64,000 nt of DNA from the NCBI GenBank assembly GCA_050950205.1, contig JBMNHF010000023.1, positions 6,563 to 70,562 of the forward strand. Reading direction: 5' to 3'. The first letter of the stretch is position 1; each line of letters starts with the position of its first letter. The position numbers and the translations under genes were made by a program. Under the pieces are notes generated by a model. The model had not been told where the DNA came from, made no database searches, and saw nothing but the letters and a program-made list of their open reading frames with translations. Below, piece after piece: positions 1-8,286 of this stretch. The stretch is from WRAV01 sp050950205 (GTDB lineage: Bacteria; Bacillota; Clostridia; Oscillospirales; Ruminococcaceae).

Positions 1-75
1 TCCTTATGGACCCTGCAATGCACCAAAACACCCTCAATCCATTTTTCTTCTGATTGTGAAAAAACCGCTTAGGAT

Positions 76-1059
76 TCACTGGGAATCCGTTGTCTGACCA
101 GGATGACATTGGGACGCTTCATCCCCTGAATGGGCCGCCACACAGCCTGCACATCCGGCGGGTTGTTCTTGACCCAAAGCCCTTTTCTTCGGAGAGCGGC
201 GCAGCAAAATTTCGTCTGCCCCCGCCCGCAGCCCCTGATAAAATACATTATCCAAGATGGAGGAAAACAATCCGGTGTCCAGTAGTTGGTAAGCTTTGGC
301 TGCTTCCCCCGCTGTTAGGTAAAGAACGTCCCTTCCGTATCGGTAAACCTCCGCCAGCTGCTGCTCCCCCGCGCCTTTTTCCAAATGATACCGCAGGGCA
401 AAGGGATTGTAGGAGCCTGTTTTCAAATCATCGGAAAGATCATCCAAAGCATCGCAGAGATAGACGTAGCGGCCCACCAGATACCCCATCCGCTCCAGCA
501 CCCTTTGTTGCCGGGCATCAAAGGAAAGTTGCGCAAAAATACCCGCCATGGCCTTGGCGGTGGGTTCGCAGGCAGCATCTACGCTGGCACACCCCTCCCG
601 CTCCAGGTTTTGCTGGGCAGCCATGGTCTGGGCAACCATCGCTTCGCAGGCGGGTTGGCGAGCCGCCGCTTTTTTGTGGGCAGCCGCCGCTGCAGGCCTG
701 AGCATTCCCCAGCCTATGCGGCCGATGGGACCGCTATCCGTCATATTATCCAACAGTTTGTAGTATAACAGTAACAGGGCGGTGTCGGCCGAAAAGGCCA
801 GGATTTCTCCCGGCTGGCAGACCGTCAGCTTCCTGAGCGGATTGACAAAGCAGCGCCTGCGCTCAAACACCGGTTTGGCATCCTGGGTGACGGTGTAGTG
901 AAGCATGGCTAAAAAGACAAAGTCATAGCTCAAAGTCAGCCGCGCCGCCGGCCCAAACGCATCGCCCAACTGCCCGCAAAGGCCACAGTACACCGCTTTG
1001 TAGGTGTCCAGCTCTCGGACGCGCAGATCGGGCTTAAAGGGCTTTACATATCCAAACAA
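76..1059 (-). CDS. DUF5685 family protein
   Basis: A soluble protein of about 327 residues resembling the DUF5685 family of Clostridia. It opens with the family-like FGYVKPFKPDLRVRE stretch, followed by a YCGLCGQLG cysteine motif. The reading frame continues upstream to an ATG at 1107, but I prefer the TTG at 1057-1059: a purine-rich AAGGAAAAG lies a few bases before it, and the family begins at this FGYVKPF. The C-terminal 40 residues are low in hydrophobicity and look non-conserved. Function is unknown; the cysteines and helical character could suit metal binding or a scaffold role, but that is a guess. It is transcribed divergently from mntP. Confidence 0.75.
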   Translation of the reverse strand: MFGYVKPFKPDLRVRELDTYKAVYCGLCGQLGDAFGPAARLTLSYDFVFLAMLHYTVTQDAKPVFERRRCFVNPLRKLTVCQPGEILAFSADTALLLLYYKLLDNMTDSGPIGRIGWGMLRPAAAAAHKKAAARQPACEAMVAQTMAAQQNLEREGCASVDAACEPTAKAMAGIFAQLSFDARQQRVLERMGYLVGRYVYLCDALDDLSDDLKTGSYNPFALRYHLEKGAGEQQLAEVYRYGRDVLYLTAGEAAKAYQLLDTGLFSSILDNVFYQGLRAGADEILLRRSPKKRALGQEQPAGCAGCVAAHSGDEASQCHPGQTTDSQ

Positions 1060-1189
1060 CGATTGCTTTTCCTTTCCCGTATCGGCCAAGGTCTTGTCCA
1101 AGCCCATAATAACAGCTTATATTGTACTATAAACTGTCCATTACTTCTTTAATAAAATGTAAATACTTGAACCGAAAGGGGGCCTCTCC

Positions 1190-1759
1190 TTGCAGTGCTG
1201 GCTGCTGTTTTTTTTGGCTTTGGGCCTTGCCGCCGACGCCGCCACCGTCTCGATGGTCAATGGCATCTGCCACCCCCGCCGTCCGGTTCAGCTGGGATTG
1301 GTTTGCGGTTTGGCCTTTGGGTTTTTTCAAGGTCTTATGCCCCTGATCGGTTATTTCGTGGGAATTTCCTTTTTCTATGTCATCAGTGGCATAGACCATT
1401 GGGTTGCCTTTCTCCTTCTGGCGGCCATCGGGATGAGGATGGCTCTGGAATCTTTGAAGGAGGAAAAGGGACCCCAGCCGCCGCGAAGGCTGTCTATGCG
1501 CATTTTATTGCTTCAGGCCTTTGCCACCAGCGTAGACGCTTTGGCGGTGGGAATCGGTTTGGGCGTCATTGCAGTCAACATTGCACAGGCGGTTTTCCTC
1601 ATTGGGGCGGTCACCTTTGTTTGCTGCTTTGTAGGGGTTCAGCTGGGGCGCTTGGTGGGCAACCGCTTCAGCCAAAAAGCACAGTTGCTGGGAGGGGTTT
1701 TGCTGGTGCTCATCGGCCTGCATATTCTGGTAGATCATCTGGAAGCCGTCTGTTTTTAA
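1190..1759 (+). CDS. mntP: Manganese efflux pump MntP
   Basis: A 189-residue, six-helix membrane protein of the MntP family, which exports Mn2+ from the cytoplasm. The family is an internal duplication; each half carries a conserved aspartate in its first helix. Here these are Asp16 (LAADAATVS) and Asp116 (SVDALAVG). Start is TTG at 1190, supported by AAAGGGGG at 1175-1182; no ATG fits. The upstream gap is only about 80 bases to the divergent DUF5685 gene, too short for the yybP-ykoY Mn riboswitch that often controls this family. It is followed by a small membrane-protein gene. Confidence 0.9.
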   Translation: MQCWLLFFLALGLAADAATVSMVNGICHPRRPVQLGLVCGLAFGFFQGLMPLIGYFVGISFFYVISGIDHWVAFLLLAAIGMRMALESLKEEKGPQPPRRLSMRILLLQAFATSVDALAVGIGLGVIAVNIAQAVFLIGAVTFVCCFVGVQLGRLVGNRFSQKAQLLGGVLLVLIGLHILVDHLEAVCF

Positions 1760-1839
1760 CCACCGCCTTTGGTTGCTTTTTTGCTGGGAATGGTGTATAA
1801 AAGAAGAAGCCACACTCATCCCACAGAAAGGACTGCACC

Positions 1840-2079
1840 ATGAAAAAGCTTGCCGCAACCACCGCTCTTTTCTATGTTATCTTCCCCCTTACCGCTTTTG
1901 CTCAAACCGAAAGCGGCGGTGCTCCCATGGCTTTTTCCGCCCGCCTGGCTGTAGCCGGCCGGTTCTTTGGCGGCTTTTTGCTGGTAATGGGGGTAATTTT
2001 TGCCCTTTTGCTTGCCACTCCCCGCATTGCCGCCTGGGTAGATAAGCAGCGGAAAAAAAAGGACAAGCACAACATTTAG
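1840..2079 (+). CDS. Small secreted or membrane protein
   Basis: A 79-residue protein with a cleavable-looking signal peptide (MKKLAATTALFYVIFPLTAFA, cleavage after about residue 21), a short extracytoplasmic linker, one membrane helix (about residues 40-60) and a very basic cytoplasmic tail (DKQRKKKDKHN). The start ATG follows AGAAAGGA. I do not recognise the family. The arrangement resembles small accessory subunits such as OadG or FliO-like proteins, but no such operon is present. It is followed by a strong terminator, so it probably ends the mntP transcript. Confidence 0.65.
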   Translation: MKKLAATTALFYVIFPLTAFAQTESGGAPMAFSARLAVAGRFFGGFLLVMGVIFALLLATPRIAAWVDKQRKKKDKHNI

Positions 2080-2121
2080 TGCTTGAGTATATGTTCTTCA
2101 CAAAATACAAGCTTATTGCAC

Positions 2122-2150
2122 AATCCGGCCAATTGCAGGCCGGATTTTTT
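2122..2150 (+). terminator. Intrinsic terminator before mraZ
   Basis: Perfect 9-bp stem AATCCGGCC/GGCCGGATT with a 7-base loop, followed by a run of T. It separates the mntP unit from the dcw promoter that starts about 20 bases further on. Confidence 0.9.
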
Positions 2151-2171
2151 CGTTGTTAAGCCGAAAAACAC

Positions 2172-2200
2172 TTGCAATTTGCCTTTGGTGCCGCTATAAT
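2172..2200 (+). promoter_or_regulatory. Sigma-A promoter of the dcw cluster
   Basis: TTGCAA at 2172-2177 and a perfect TATAAT at 2195-2200, separated by 17 bases. The predicted transcription start near 2207 falls at the first MraZ-type repeat. Confidence 0.85.
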
Positions 2201-2208
2201 TGACATAA

Positions 2209-2234
2209 GTGGTGAATTGTGGTGAGTTGTGGTT
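2209..2234 (+). promoter_or_regulatory. MraZ operator repeats
   Basis: Three direct repeats GTGGTG, GTGGTG and GTGGTT begin at 2209, 2219 and 2229, exactly 10 bp apart. MraZ proteins bind tandem GTGG-type boxes in their own promoter region. Position at +1 to +28 suggests repression by blocking initiation or clearance. Confidence 0.8.
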
Positions 2235-2269
2235 AATTTATCCTAAAAAAGGTCGGAGGTGGGGAAGCG

Positions 2270-2698
2270 GTGGCTCTGTATAACCACTACCAGCATAGTC
2301 TGGATGCCAAGGGCCGGGTTAATTTCCCCGCCAAGCTCCGCGAAAATTTGGGGAACCGCTTCATCATCACCCGCGGATTGGACAGCGATCGCTGCCTTTT
2401 TGCGTATTCCGAAGAAAATTGGGAAGCCTTGGGAGAGAAGATAAAAACTCTGCCCAACGCCGACGCCCGGAGGGTTCAGCGCTTTTTGTTCGCCCATGCC
2501 ATCGACGTGGAGCCGGACAAGCAGGGACGCATTGTCATCCCCCAGCATCTGAGAGAGTATGCCGGGCTGGAAAAGGAAGTTATGATCAGCGGTATCGGCG
2601 ATCACGCCGAAATCTGGGACAAGGATTTGTGGGATAAGGTCAACGGCGCCTACACCCCCGACATGATTGCAGACATCATCGACAAAATCAGCCTGTAA
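2270..2698 (+). CDS. mraZ: Division/cell wall cluster regulator MraZ
   Basis: A 142-residue MraZ, the AbrB-fold DNA-binding protein that heads dcw clusters and represses them. Two SpoVT/AbrB-type half-domains are visible: N-terminal HSLDAKGRVNFPAKLRE and a second AIDVEPDKQGRIVIPQHLRE. Start is GTG at 2270, with GGAGGTGGGG upstream. Length matches the family. Its probable binding repeats lie between the promoter and the gene, implying autoregulation of the whole cluster. Confidence 0.95.
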   Translation: MALYNHYQHSLDAKGRVNFPAKLRENLGNRFIITRGLDSDRCLFAYSEENWEALGEKIKTLPNADARRVQRFLFAHAIDVEPDKQGRIVIPQHLREYAGLEKEVMISGIGDHAEIWDKDLWDKVNGAYTPDMIADIIDKISL

Positions 2699-2732
2699 CG
2701 TCACACAACTATTTCGGCAGGAGGGATTTAGA

Positions 2733-3659
2733 TTGGAGTTTTCGCATATCCCGGTGCTGCTGGAAGAATGTATGGAGGCTCTGGCCATCCGGCCCGACGG
2801 AATCTATCTGGACGGCACCGCCGGCGGAGGGGGACACTCCTTTGAAATTGCAAGGCGCCTGACCAGTGGCCGGCTGATTGCCGTGGACAAGGACAGGCAG
2901 GCGATAACTGCCGCAGGGCGTCGATTAGCTTCTTTCCCTCTGGCCCAGGTGGTGCAGGGGGACTTTGCGGATATTCCTCAAATTCTCCAGAATCTTTCTC
3001 TTCCCGGTGCCGACGGGGTTTTGCTGGATTTAGGGGTATCCTCCCACCAGCTGGACACCCCGGAGCGAGGTTTTTCCTACAGTGTAGACGCTCCTTTGGA
3101 TATGCGGATGTCCGGAGAAGGGCAGTCGGCAGCCGATCTGCTCAACTGCGCCGCCGAAGAGGAGCTGGCCCACATCTTCTTCCGCTACGGGGAAGAAAAA
3201 TTTTCCCGCCGCATCGCCAAAAGCATTGTGGAGGCTAGGCAGGTTAAGCCTTTGGAAACCACCGGAGAACTGGTGGAACTGATTCGCTCCTCCATTCCCG
3301 CTGCCGCCCGCAGAGAGGGCGGTCATCCCGCCAAACGGGTGTTTCAGGCGGTGCGCATCGCCGTTAACGGCGAGTTGGACAGTTTGGAAAGAGCCTTAAA
3401 CGGCATCTTTGAGATATTAAATCCCGGGGGTCGGTTTGCCGTCATCACCTTTCACTCCTTGGAGGACAGAATGGTCAAGCAGGCCTTTGCGGCTTTGGCC
3501 AAAGGCTGTACCTGTCCCCCCGACTTTCCGGTCTGTGTCTGTGGTAAAACGCCCAGAGGCAGGCTGGTCACCAAAAAACCGGTACTGCCCGGCAAAGAAG
3601 AGTTGGCAAAAAACCCCCGCAGCAAAAGCGCCAAGCTGCGTACAATCGAGAAGCTGTAG
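2733..3659 (+). CDS. rsmH: 16S rRNA (cytosine(1402)-N4)-methyltransferase RsmH
   Basis: SAM-dependent methyltransferase that N4-methylates C1402 of 16S rRNA. The N-terminus FSHIPVLLEECMEAL and the SAM loop DGTAGGGGHS are typical, as are LGVSSHQLDTPERGFS and the late FHSLEDR motif. Start is the TTG at 2733, 8 bases after GGAGGGA; it gives 308 residues, the usual size. An ATG further upstream would overlap mraZ and extend beyond the conserved N-terminus. It is the second gene of the dcw operon. Confidence 0.95.
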   Translation: MEFSHIPVLLEECMEALAIRPDGIYLDGTAGGGGHSFEIARRLTSGRLIAVDKDRQAITAAGRRLASFPLAQVVQGDFADIPQILQNLSLPGADGVLLDLGVSSHQLDTPERGFSYSVDAPLDMRMSGEGQSAADLLNCAAEEELAHIFFRYGEEKFSRRIAKSIVEARQVKPLETTGELVELIRSSIPAAARREGGHPAKRVFQAVRIAVNGELDSLERALNGIFEILNPGGRFAVITFHSLEDRMVKQAFAALAKGCTCPPDFPVCVCGKTPRGRLVTKKPVLPGKEELAKNPRSKSAKLRTIEKL

Positions 3660-3671
3660 AGGAGCATCGCC

Positions 3672-4169
3672 ATGGCAGGTCTTGCATATGATTATTCCCT
3701 GTTTGAAAGCTCTCCCTCCAAAGAGCAGCCCAAACAGCAAAAGCCCCAGCTCAAGATGGTGCGTTCTCAGCCGCGGGCTTTTGCGGGAGCCTTTTCTCCC
3801 AAGGTCGTTTGTACCTTCCTTGTGGTGGTAGCCTTGCTGAGCCTGATTGTCTACTGTCAGGTCTGCCTCAACGAGGTAACCGGGCAGATCAGTCGGCTCA
3901 AGGAGGAAATTTCCATACTGGACAGCGACAGTATGCGGTACGCCAGTTTACTGGAATCCACCGTGTCTTTGCGGGCAGTGGCCCAGCAGGCCGAAGAAGA
4001 GCTGGGTATGAGCAAACTGGACCAATATCAAACTTGCTATGTTTATCTTTATGAGGAAGATCAGATTGTTCTGGCTGAAAATCCACAGACTCAGACTGCA
4101 GACGACAGTGTTTTTGCCGTAATCGGTTCCCTGCTGGGAACGGCCAAGGAATATTTTGGCGGGAAGTGA
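3672..4169 (+). CDS. ftsL: FtsL-like septum formation protein
   Basis: A 165-residue bitopic membrane protein. An N-terminal cytoplasmic tail of about 45 residues precedes one transmembrane helix (about residues 46-66), then a coiled coil (QISRLKEEISILDSDS) and an acidic C-terminus. This architecture and its place between rsmH and a class B PBP gene define FtsL-type divisome subunits, which bind FtsB/DivIC and FtsQ at the septum. Sequence conservation in this family is low, so the call rests on layout and topology. It begins 12 bases after rsmH. Confidence 0.8.
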   Translation: MAGLAYDYSLFESSPSKEQPKQQKPQLKMVRSQPRAFAGAFSPKVVCTFLVVVALLSLIVYCQVCLNEVTGQISRLKEEISILDSDSMRYASLLESTVSLRAVAQQAEEELGMSKLDQYQTCYVYLYEEDQIVLAENPQTQTADDSVFAVIGSLLGTAKEYFGGK

Positions 4170-4292
4170 AATAATCTGTAGTATGCAGGCTGCCGCACAA
4201 TCCAATAACGCCCGGTCGCGGCAAGCGCGGCCGCCTCGGGTGAGAGTTAAGACGTTCGGCATCTTAGCTCTTCCTTTTGTTTTCCGAAAAGT

Positions 4293-4298
4293 TATAAT
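4293..4298 (+). promoter_or_regulatory. Candidate promoter -10 upstream of spoVD
   Basis: A perfect TATAAT in the 237-base gap after ftsL; no good -35 hexamer at the right distance (TCTTCC-like only). If used, it gives spoVD and the mur genes their own transcript with a leader of about 100 bases carrying the TTTTCCACA-like 9-mers. Confidence 0.4.
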
Positions 4299-4406
4299 AG
4301 CTTGAGTTTTCCACTCTTTCCACATAGTTTTCAACAAGTTTTCAGTGCACGGTGTTTAATTGTTAGTTTCACCGATCAGTTTTCCACAAAGGGGGGCAGG
4401 AACCGC

Positions 4407-6722
4407 ATGAAAAAGGCTTCCTCCAGCAAGATGAAGAACCGGATGCGGATTATCCTTCTCTGCTTTTTGTTGTTTGGGTTTGGAATTATCTTCATTCAAC
4501 TGTTCTCCCTGCAAATTGTCCACGGGGAGGAGCTTCAGCAACGAGCTCTCAACCAGCAGACCCGGGCCAACACGTTGGGAGCCAAGCGGGGTGTTATTTA
4601 TGACCGAAACGGCAACCCTCTGGCCGAAAGCGCCAGCGTGTGGAATATCTGTATCTCCCCTGCCGAGCTCAAGCAAGAAACGCTGGACACCGTGGCCACC
4701 GATCTGGCGGAGATTCTGGAAATTGACAAGCAGGGCATTCTGGACGCGGCCGCCAAAAAGCAGCACTATTACTGGGTGATCAAGCGCCGGGTAGACCGAA
4801 CAGTCACCGATCGGGTGCTGGAATATGTCACCGAAAACAGCGTTGCCGGCGTATTTTTAGAACAGGATACCAAGCGCTTTTACCGCTATGGCTCTCTGGC
4901 CTCCACGGTTTTGGGCTTTACCAACTACGACGGTGACGGTGCCTACGGTCTGGAGGCCTACTACAACAAAACCCTTTCCGGTACCGCCGGCATGGTGGTC
5001 TCCACCAAAAACGCCAAGGGTGCCGATATGCCCTTTAAGTATTCTCAGCTTTACGAGGCCAAGGACGGCAACTCCGTTGTTTTAACCCTCGACGAAACCA
5101 TACAGCACTATCTGGAGCGAAATCTGGAAACTGCCGTTATCGAGCACGGCGTGAAGCAGCGGGCCGTGGGCATTGTGCTCAACGTCAAGACCGGTGAAGT
5201 TTTGGCCATGTCCACCAAGCCGGATTTTGATCCCAACGACCCCTTTACCTTGACCGACCCCAAAGCGCAAGCCCAGTTGGATGCTTTGCCGCCGGGCAGC
5301 GAGGAGTTTAAAACCCTGCGCCAGCAGCTTCAGTATCAGCAGTGGCGAAACAAAGCCATCTCCGACCCCTACGAACCGGGCTCGGTTTTTAAGATCATCA
5401 CCGCCTCCGCCGGGGTGGACACCAAGGCAGTGTCCCTTAACGATCATTTTTCCTGCAACTATTCCTTCCGTGTTTCCGACACCGAGTTTCACTGCTGGCA
5501 GCGTCGGGGCCATGGGAGTCAAAGTTTTCTCGAAGCGATGCAAAATTCCTGCAACCCCGCCTTCATTATGATTGGCCAGCGGGTGGGGGCGCGTCAGATG
5601 TACAACTACATCGAAAATTTCGGCCTGCGGGAAAAAACCGGCATCGACCTGCCCGGTGAGGCCGATGGCATCGGCCACAGCTTGGAAATCCTCAGCAAAG
5701 AGGGGCGGGTGGAACTTGCCTCCACCTCCTTTGGACAGTCCATGAAGGTGACCCCCATCCAATTGATCACCGCCACCTCGGCGGCGGTCAACGGCGGGTA
5801 CCTGATGCAACCTTACATTGTCAAGCAGATATTGGACCCCCAGGGCAACGTGTTGGAAACCACCCAGCCCACCGTCAAGCGGCAGGTAATCTCCAATCAG
5901 GCCAGCGAGACCATGCGCACTCTGGTCGAGGCCGTGGTTCAAGGGGGATCGGGGCGGTTTTCCGCCATTCCCGGCTACCGCATCGGCGGCAAAACGGGAA
6001 CCTCCCAGAAGCTGGACCAGGGCATGTCGGGGCACATTCTTTCCTTTGTGGGTTTTGCCCCCATGGAAGACCCGGAGATCGCCTGTCTGGTTTTGCTGGA
6101 TGAACCGGAGCTGCAAAATGCCTACGGTTCCGTCATTGCCGCCCCGGTGGTGGGAGCGGTTCTCAACGAAGTGTTGCCCTACCTGGGCTATCAGCCTCAA
6201 TTTACCGCCGAAGAGCTGGCAGAAAAAGAGATCAGCGTTCCCGATTTGGTGGGAATGAAGCCGCACGACGCGCAGGCCGAGCTGAGAACCAAGGGGCTGA
6301 ACTCCCGAATGATCGGCAACGGCACCGATGTTCTCCGGCAGATTCCCCTGCCCCGGCAGACCATGCCCAAGGGCTCCACTGTCTATCTATACACAGAGGA
6401 AGAACTGCTCAAGGACAACATTGAGGTGCCCAATGTGGTGGGAATGTCCGCCGCCGAAGCCAACACGCTGCTGGTGGATCTGGGACTGAACATTGAGCTG
6501 CGGGGAGTTACCCGCAACGGGGTGCCCACCGTGGTGCGGGAGCAGTGGCCTCTGCCCGGATCCCAAGCCGCCACAGGGGAAATCGTCATTCTCACCCTTG
6601 CGGAGCGGCAGGAGGATGTTTCCGCCGCCTCTGCCCAAGAGGAGGAGGAGTCCCTGTCGGAGGCTGCCACCTTCCCGCTCCCTTTGGAAAACAGCAACCC
6701 TTTGGAGATGGCAGAGCCCTAA
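4407..6722 (+). CDS. spoVD: SpoVD/PBP2-type transpeptidase with PASTA domains
   Basis: A 771-residue class B penicillin-binding protein that cross-links peptidoglycan. Order: short cytoplasmic tail, membrane anchor (about residues 13-33), PBP dimer domain, transpeptidase domain, then two PASTA repeats (about 607-665 and 670-735) and an acidic tail. The three active-site motifs are present: S326-V-F-K329, S381-C-N383 and K529-T-G. Start ATG 4407 follows GGGGGGCAGG; the frame is open further upstream but without a ribosome site. PASTA domains and gene order match SpoVD/PbpB of spore-formers. Whether this copy acts in vegetative division, in spore cortex synthesis, or both cannot be read from sequence; with ftsW nearby it may be the main septal transpeptidase. 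Confidence 0.9.
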   Translation: MKKASSSKMKNRMRIILLCFLLFGFGIIFIQLFSLQIVHGEELQQRALNQQTRANTLGAKRGVIYDRNGNPLAESASVWNICISPAELKQETLDTVATDLAEILEIDKQGILDAAAKKQHYYWVIKRRVDRTVTDRVLEYVTENSVAGVFLEQDTKRFYRYGSLASTVLGFTNYDGDGAYGLEAYYNKTLSGTAGMVVSTKNAKGADMPFKYSQLYEAKDGNSVVLTLDETIQHYLERNLETAVIEHGVKQRAVGIVLNVKTGEVLAMSTKPDFDPNDPFTLTDPKAQAQLDALPPGSEEFKTLRQQLQYQQWRNKAISDPYEPGSVFKIITASAGVDTKAVSLNDHFSCNYSFRVSDTEFHCWQRRGHGSQSFLEAMQNSCNPAFIMIGQRVGARQMYNYIENFGLREKTGIDLPGEADGIGHSLEILSKEGRVELASTSFGQSMKVTPIQLITATSAAVNGGYLMQPYIVKQILDPQGNVLETTQPTVKRQVISNQASETMRTLVEAVVQGGSGRFSAIPGYRIGGKTGTSQKLDQGMSGHILSFVGFAPMEDPEIACLVLLDEPELQNAYGSVIAAPVVGAVLNEVLPYLGYQPQFTAEELAEKEISVPDLVGMKPHDAQAELRTKGLNSRMIGNGTDVLRQIPLPRQTMPKGSTVYLYTEEELLKDNIEVPNVVGMSAAEANTLLVDLGLNIELRGVTRNGVPTVVREQWPLPGSQAATGEIVILTLAERQEDVSAASAQEEEESLSEAATFPLPLENSNPLEMAEP

Positions 6723-6837
6723 ACAAAAAGGCTCTTTCGTATCCGCCCCTGCAAAAGGGGGTAACATAATATGGTATACTTTGGAATGTTTTTTCCTTTC
6801 AATCATTATTCACTGGCTTTTTAAGGGGGCTTGCCGC

Positions 6838-8286
6838 ATGACTTTATACGAAGTATTAAATGGCTTGGATGTGCAAAGCGGTATCCCCGATGTTGAAATT
6901 GCTTTTCTTACCTGCGATTCCCGTCAGGCAGAGGAGGGCTGCATCTTCTTCTGCATCGAGGGAGTTCGTTCCGACGGTCACGACTATGCCGCCGCCGCCC
7001 TGGAGCGGGGCGCCGCCGCGGTGGTCTGCCGCAGGGATTTGGGACTCCCCCGCCAGATTCTGGTAACCGACACCCGAGAGGCCTTGGGTATTTGCTGCAA
7101 CAACTTTTTCGGTCGCCCTGCCGACAAGCTCACCTTGATGGCGGTGACCGGTACCAACGGAAAAACAACGGTAACCTATCTGATCAAACACATTTTGGAA
7201 AAAGCAGGGCATCGGGTCGGACTGATTGGCACCATCCACAACGAAATTGATGATGTCACCCTGCCCGCCCGCTACACCACACCCGATCCCATACAGCTTT
7301 ACGCCATTTTTGCCAAAATGGTGGAGGCGGGCTGCACCCACGTTGTGATGGAGGTCAGCTCCCATGCCTTGGATCAGCAAAGGGTGGCGGGATGCCGCTT
7401 TGCCACCGGAGCATTCACCAACTTAACCCAGGATCACCTGGATTACCACGGGACAATGGAGCAGTACTATCTGGCCAAAAAGAAGCTCTTTCAGGTCTGT
7501 GATACCGCCATCATCAATTTGGATGACCAGTACGGCCGTCGTCTGCTCAGCGAAGTGCCCTGCAAAACAATCAGCTATTCCTATCAGAGTGTGGATGCGG
7601 ACTTTACCGCACACAGCATCAACTTTGCCCTAAAAGGCAGCCGCTTTGCTCTGATGGCATACAACCGGCTGCTTCCGGTTAAAATGAGCACCCCCGGTTA
7701 CTTTTCCGTCTCCAATGCCCTTGCTGCTCTAGCCTCCTGCCAGGCGGCGGGAGTCCCGCTGGAAGATGCCGTAAAGGCGCTGGAGGATTTTCCCGGGGTG
7801 ACCGGGCGGGTGGAGATTTTGCCCACCAACACTCCCTACACCATCATCCGGGACTATGCCCACTCCCCCGATGGCCTGCAAAAAATTTTGGAGACCGTTC
7901 GGGAATTTGCTCCCGGCCGGGTGGTCTGTCTTTTTGGCTGCGCCGGAAACCGGGACAGAGCCAAAAGGCCCATAATGGCGGAGGTGGTGGCGCGACTGGC
8001 CGATTTCTGCATCCTCACCTCCGACAACCCGCGGGACGAGGACCCCATGCGGATTATTGAGGATGCTCTACCTGGCTTTGAATCCTACAAAACCCCCTAT
8101 CAGGTGATTGCAGACCGCTACGAGGCCATCGAATGGGCGCTGAAAAACGCCCGGGAGGACGATGTGCTGGTGCTGGCAGGCAAGGGCCATGAGGACTATC
8201 AGGTGCTGCACTACGGCACCATCCACTTTGACGAAAAGGAAATTGTTCTAAAGCTTTTAAAAGAGATGGAGGAAAACACCCCGTGA
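6838..8286 (+). CDS. murE: UDP-MurNAc-tripeptide synthetase MurE, mDAP type
   Basis: ATP-dependent ligase adding the third stem-peptide residue to UDP-MurNAc-L-Ala-D-Glu. The ATP loop GTNGKTT lies near residues 105-111, and the substrate-selecting loop reads DNPRDEDP, the signature of meso-diaminopimelate enzymes (lysine enzymes differ at the DNPR). Start ATG 6838 follows AAGGGGG and gives 482 residues, the normal size; the frame is open far upstream inside spoVD but that part is a shadow. It overlaps murF by four bases, so the two are translationally coupled. Confidence 0.95.
   Translation: MTLYEVLNGLDVQSGIPDVEIAFLTCDSRQAEEGCIFFCIEGVRSDGHDYAAAALERGAAAVVCRRDLGLPRQILVTDTREALGICCNNFFGRPADKLTLMAVTGTNGKTTVTYLIKHILEKAGHRVGLIGTIHNEIDDVTLPARYTTPDPIQLYAIFAKMVEAGCTHVVMEVSSHALDQQRVAGCRFATGAFTNLTQDHLDYHGTMEQYYLAKKKLFQVCDTAIINLDDQYGRRLLSEVPCKTISYSYQSVDADFTAHSINFALKGSRFALMAYNRLLPVKMSTPGYFSVSNALAALASCQAAGVPLEDAVKALEDFPGVTGRVEILPTNTPYTIIRDYAHSPDGLQKILETVREFAPGRVVCLFGCAGNRDRAKRPIMAEVVARLADFCILTSDNPRDEDPMRIIEDALPGFESYKTPYQVIADRYEAIEWALKNAREDDVLVLAGKGHEDYQVLHYGTIHFDEKEIVLKLLKEMEENTP

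Noticed and set aside
1108..1189. yybP-ykoY manganese riboswitch before mntP
   Set aside because: Only about 80 bases are available and the characteristic paired loops are not visible.
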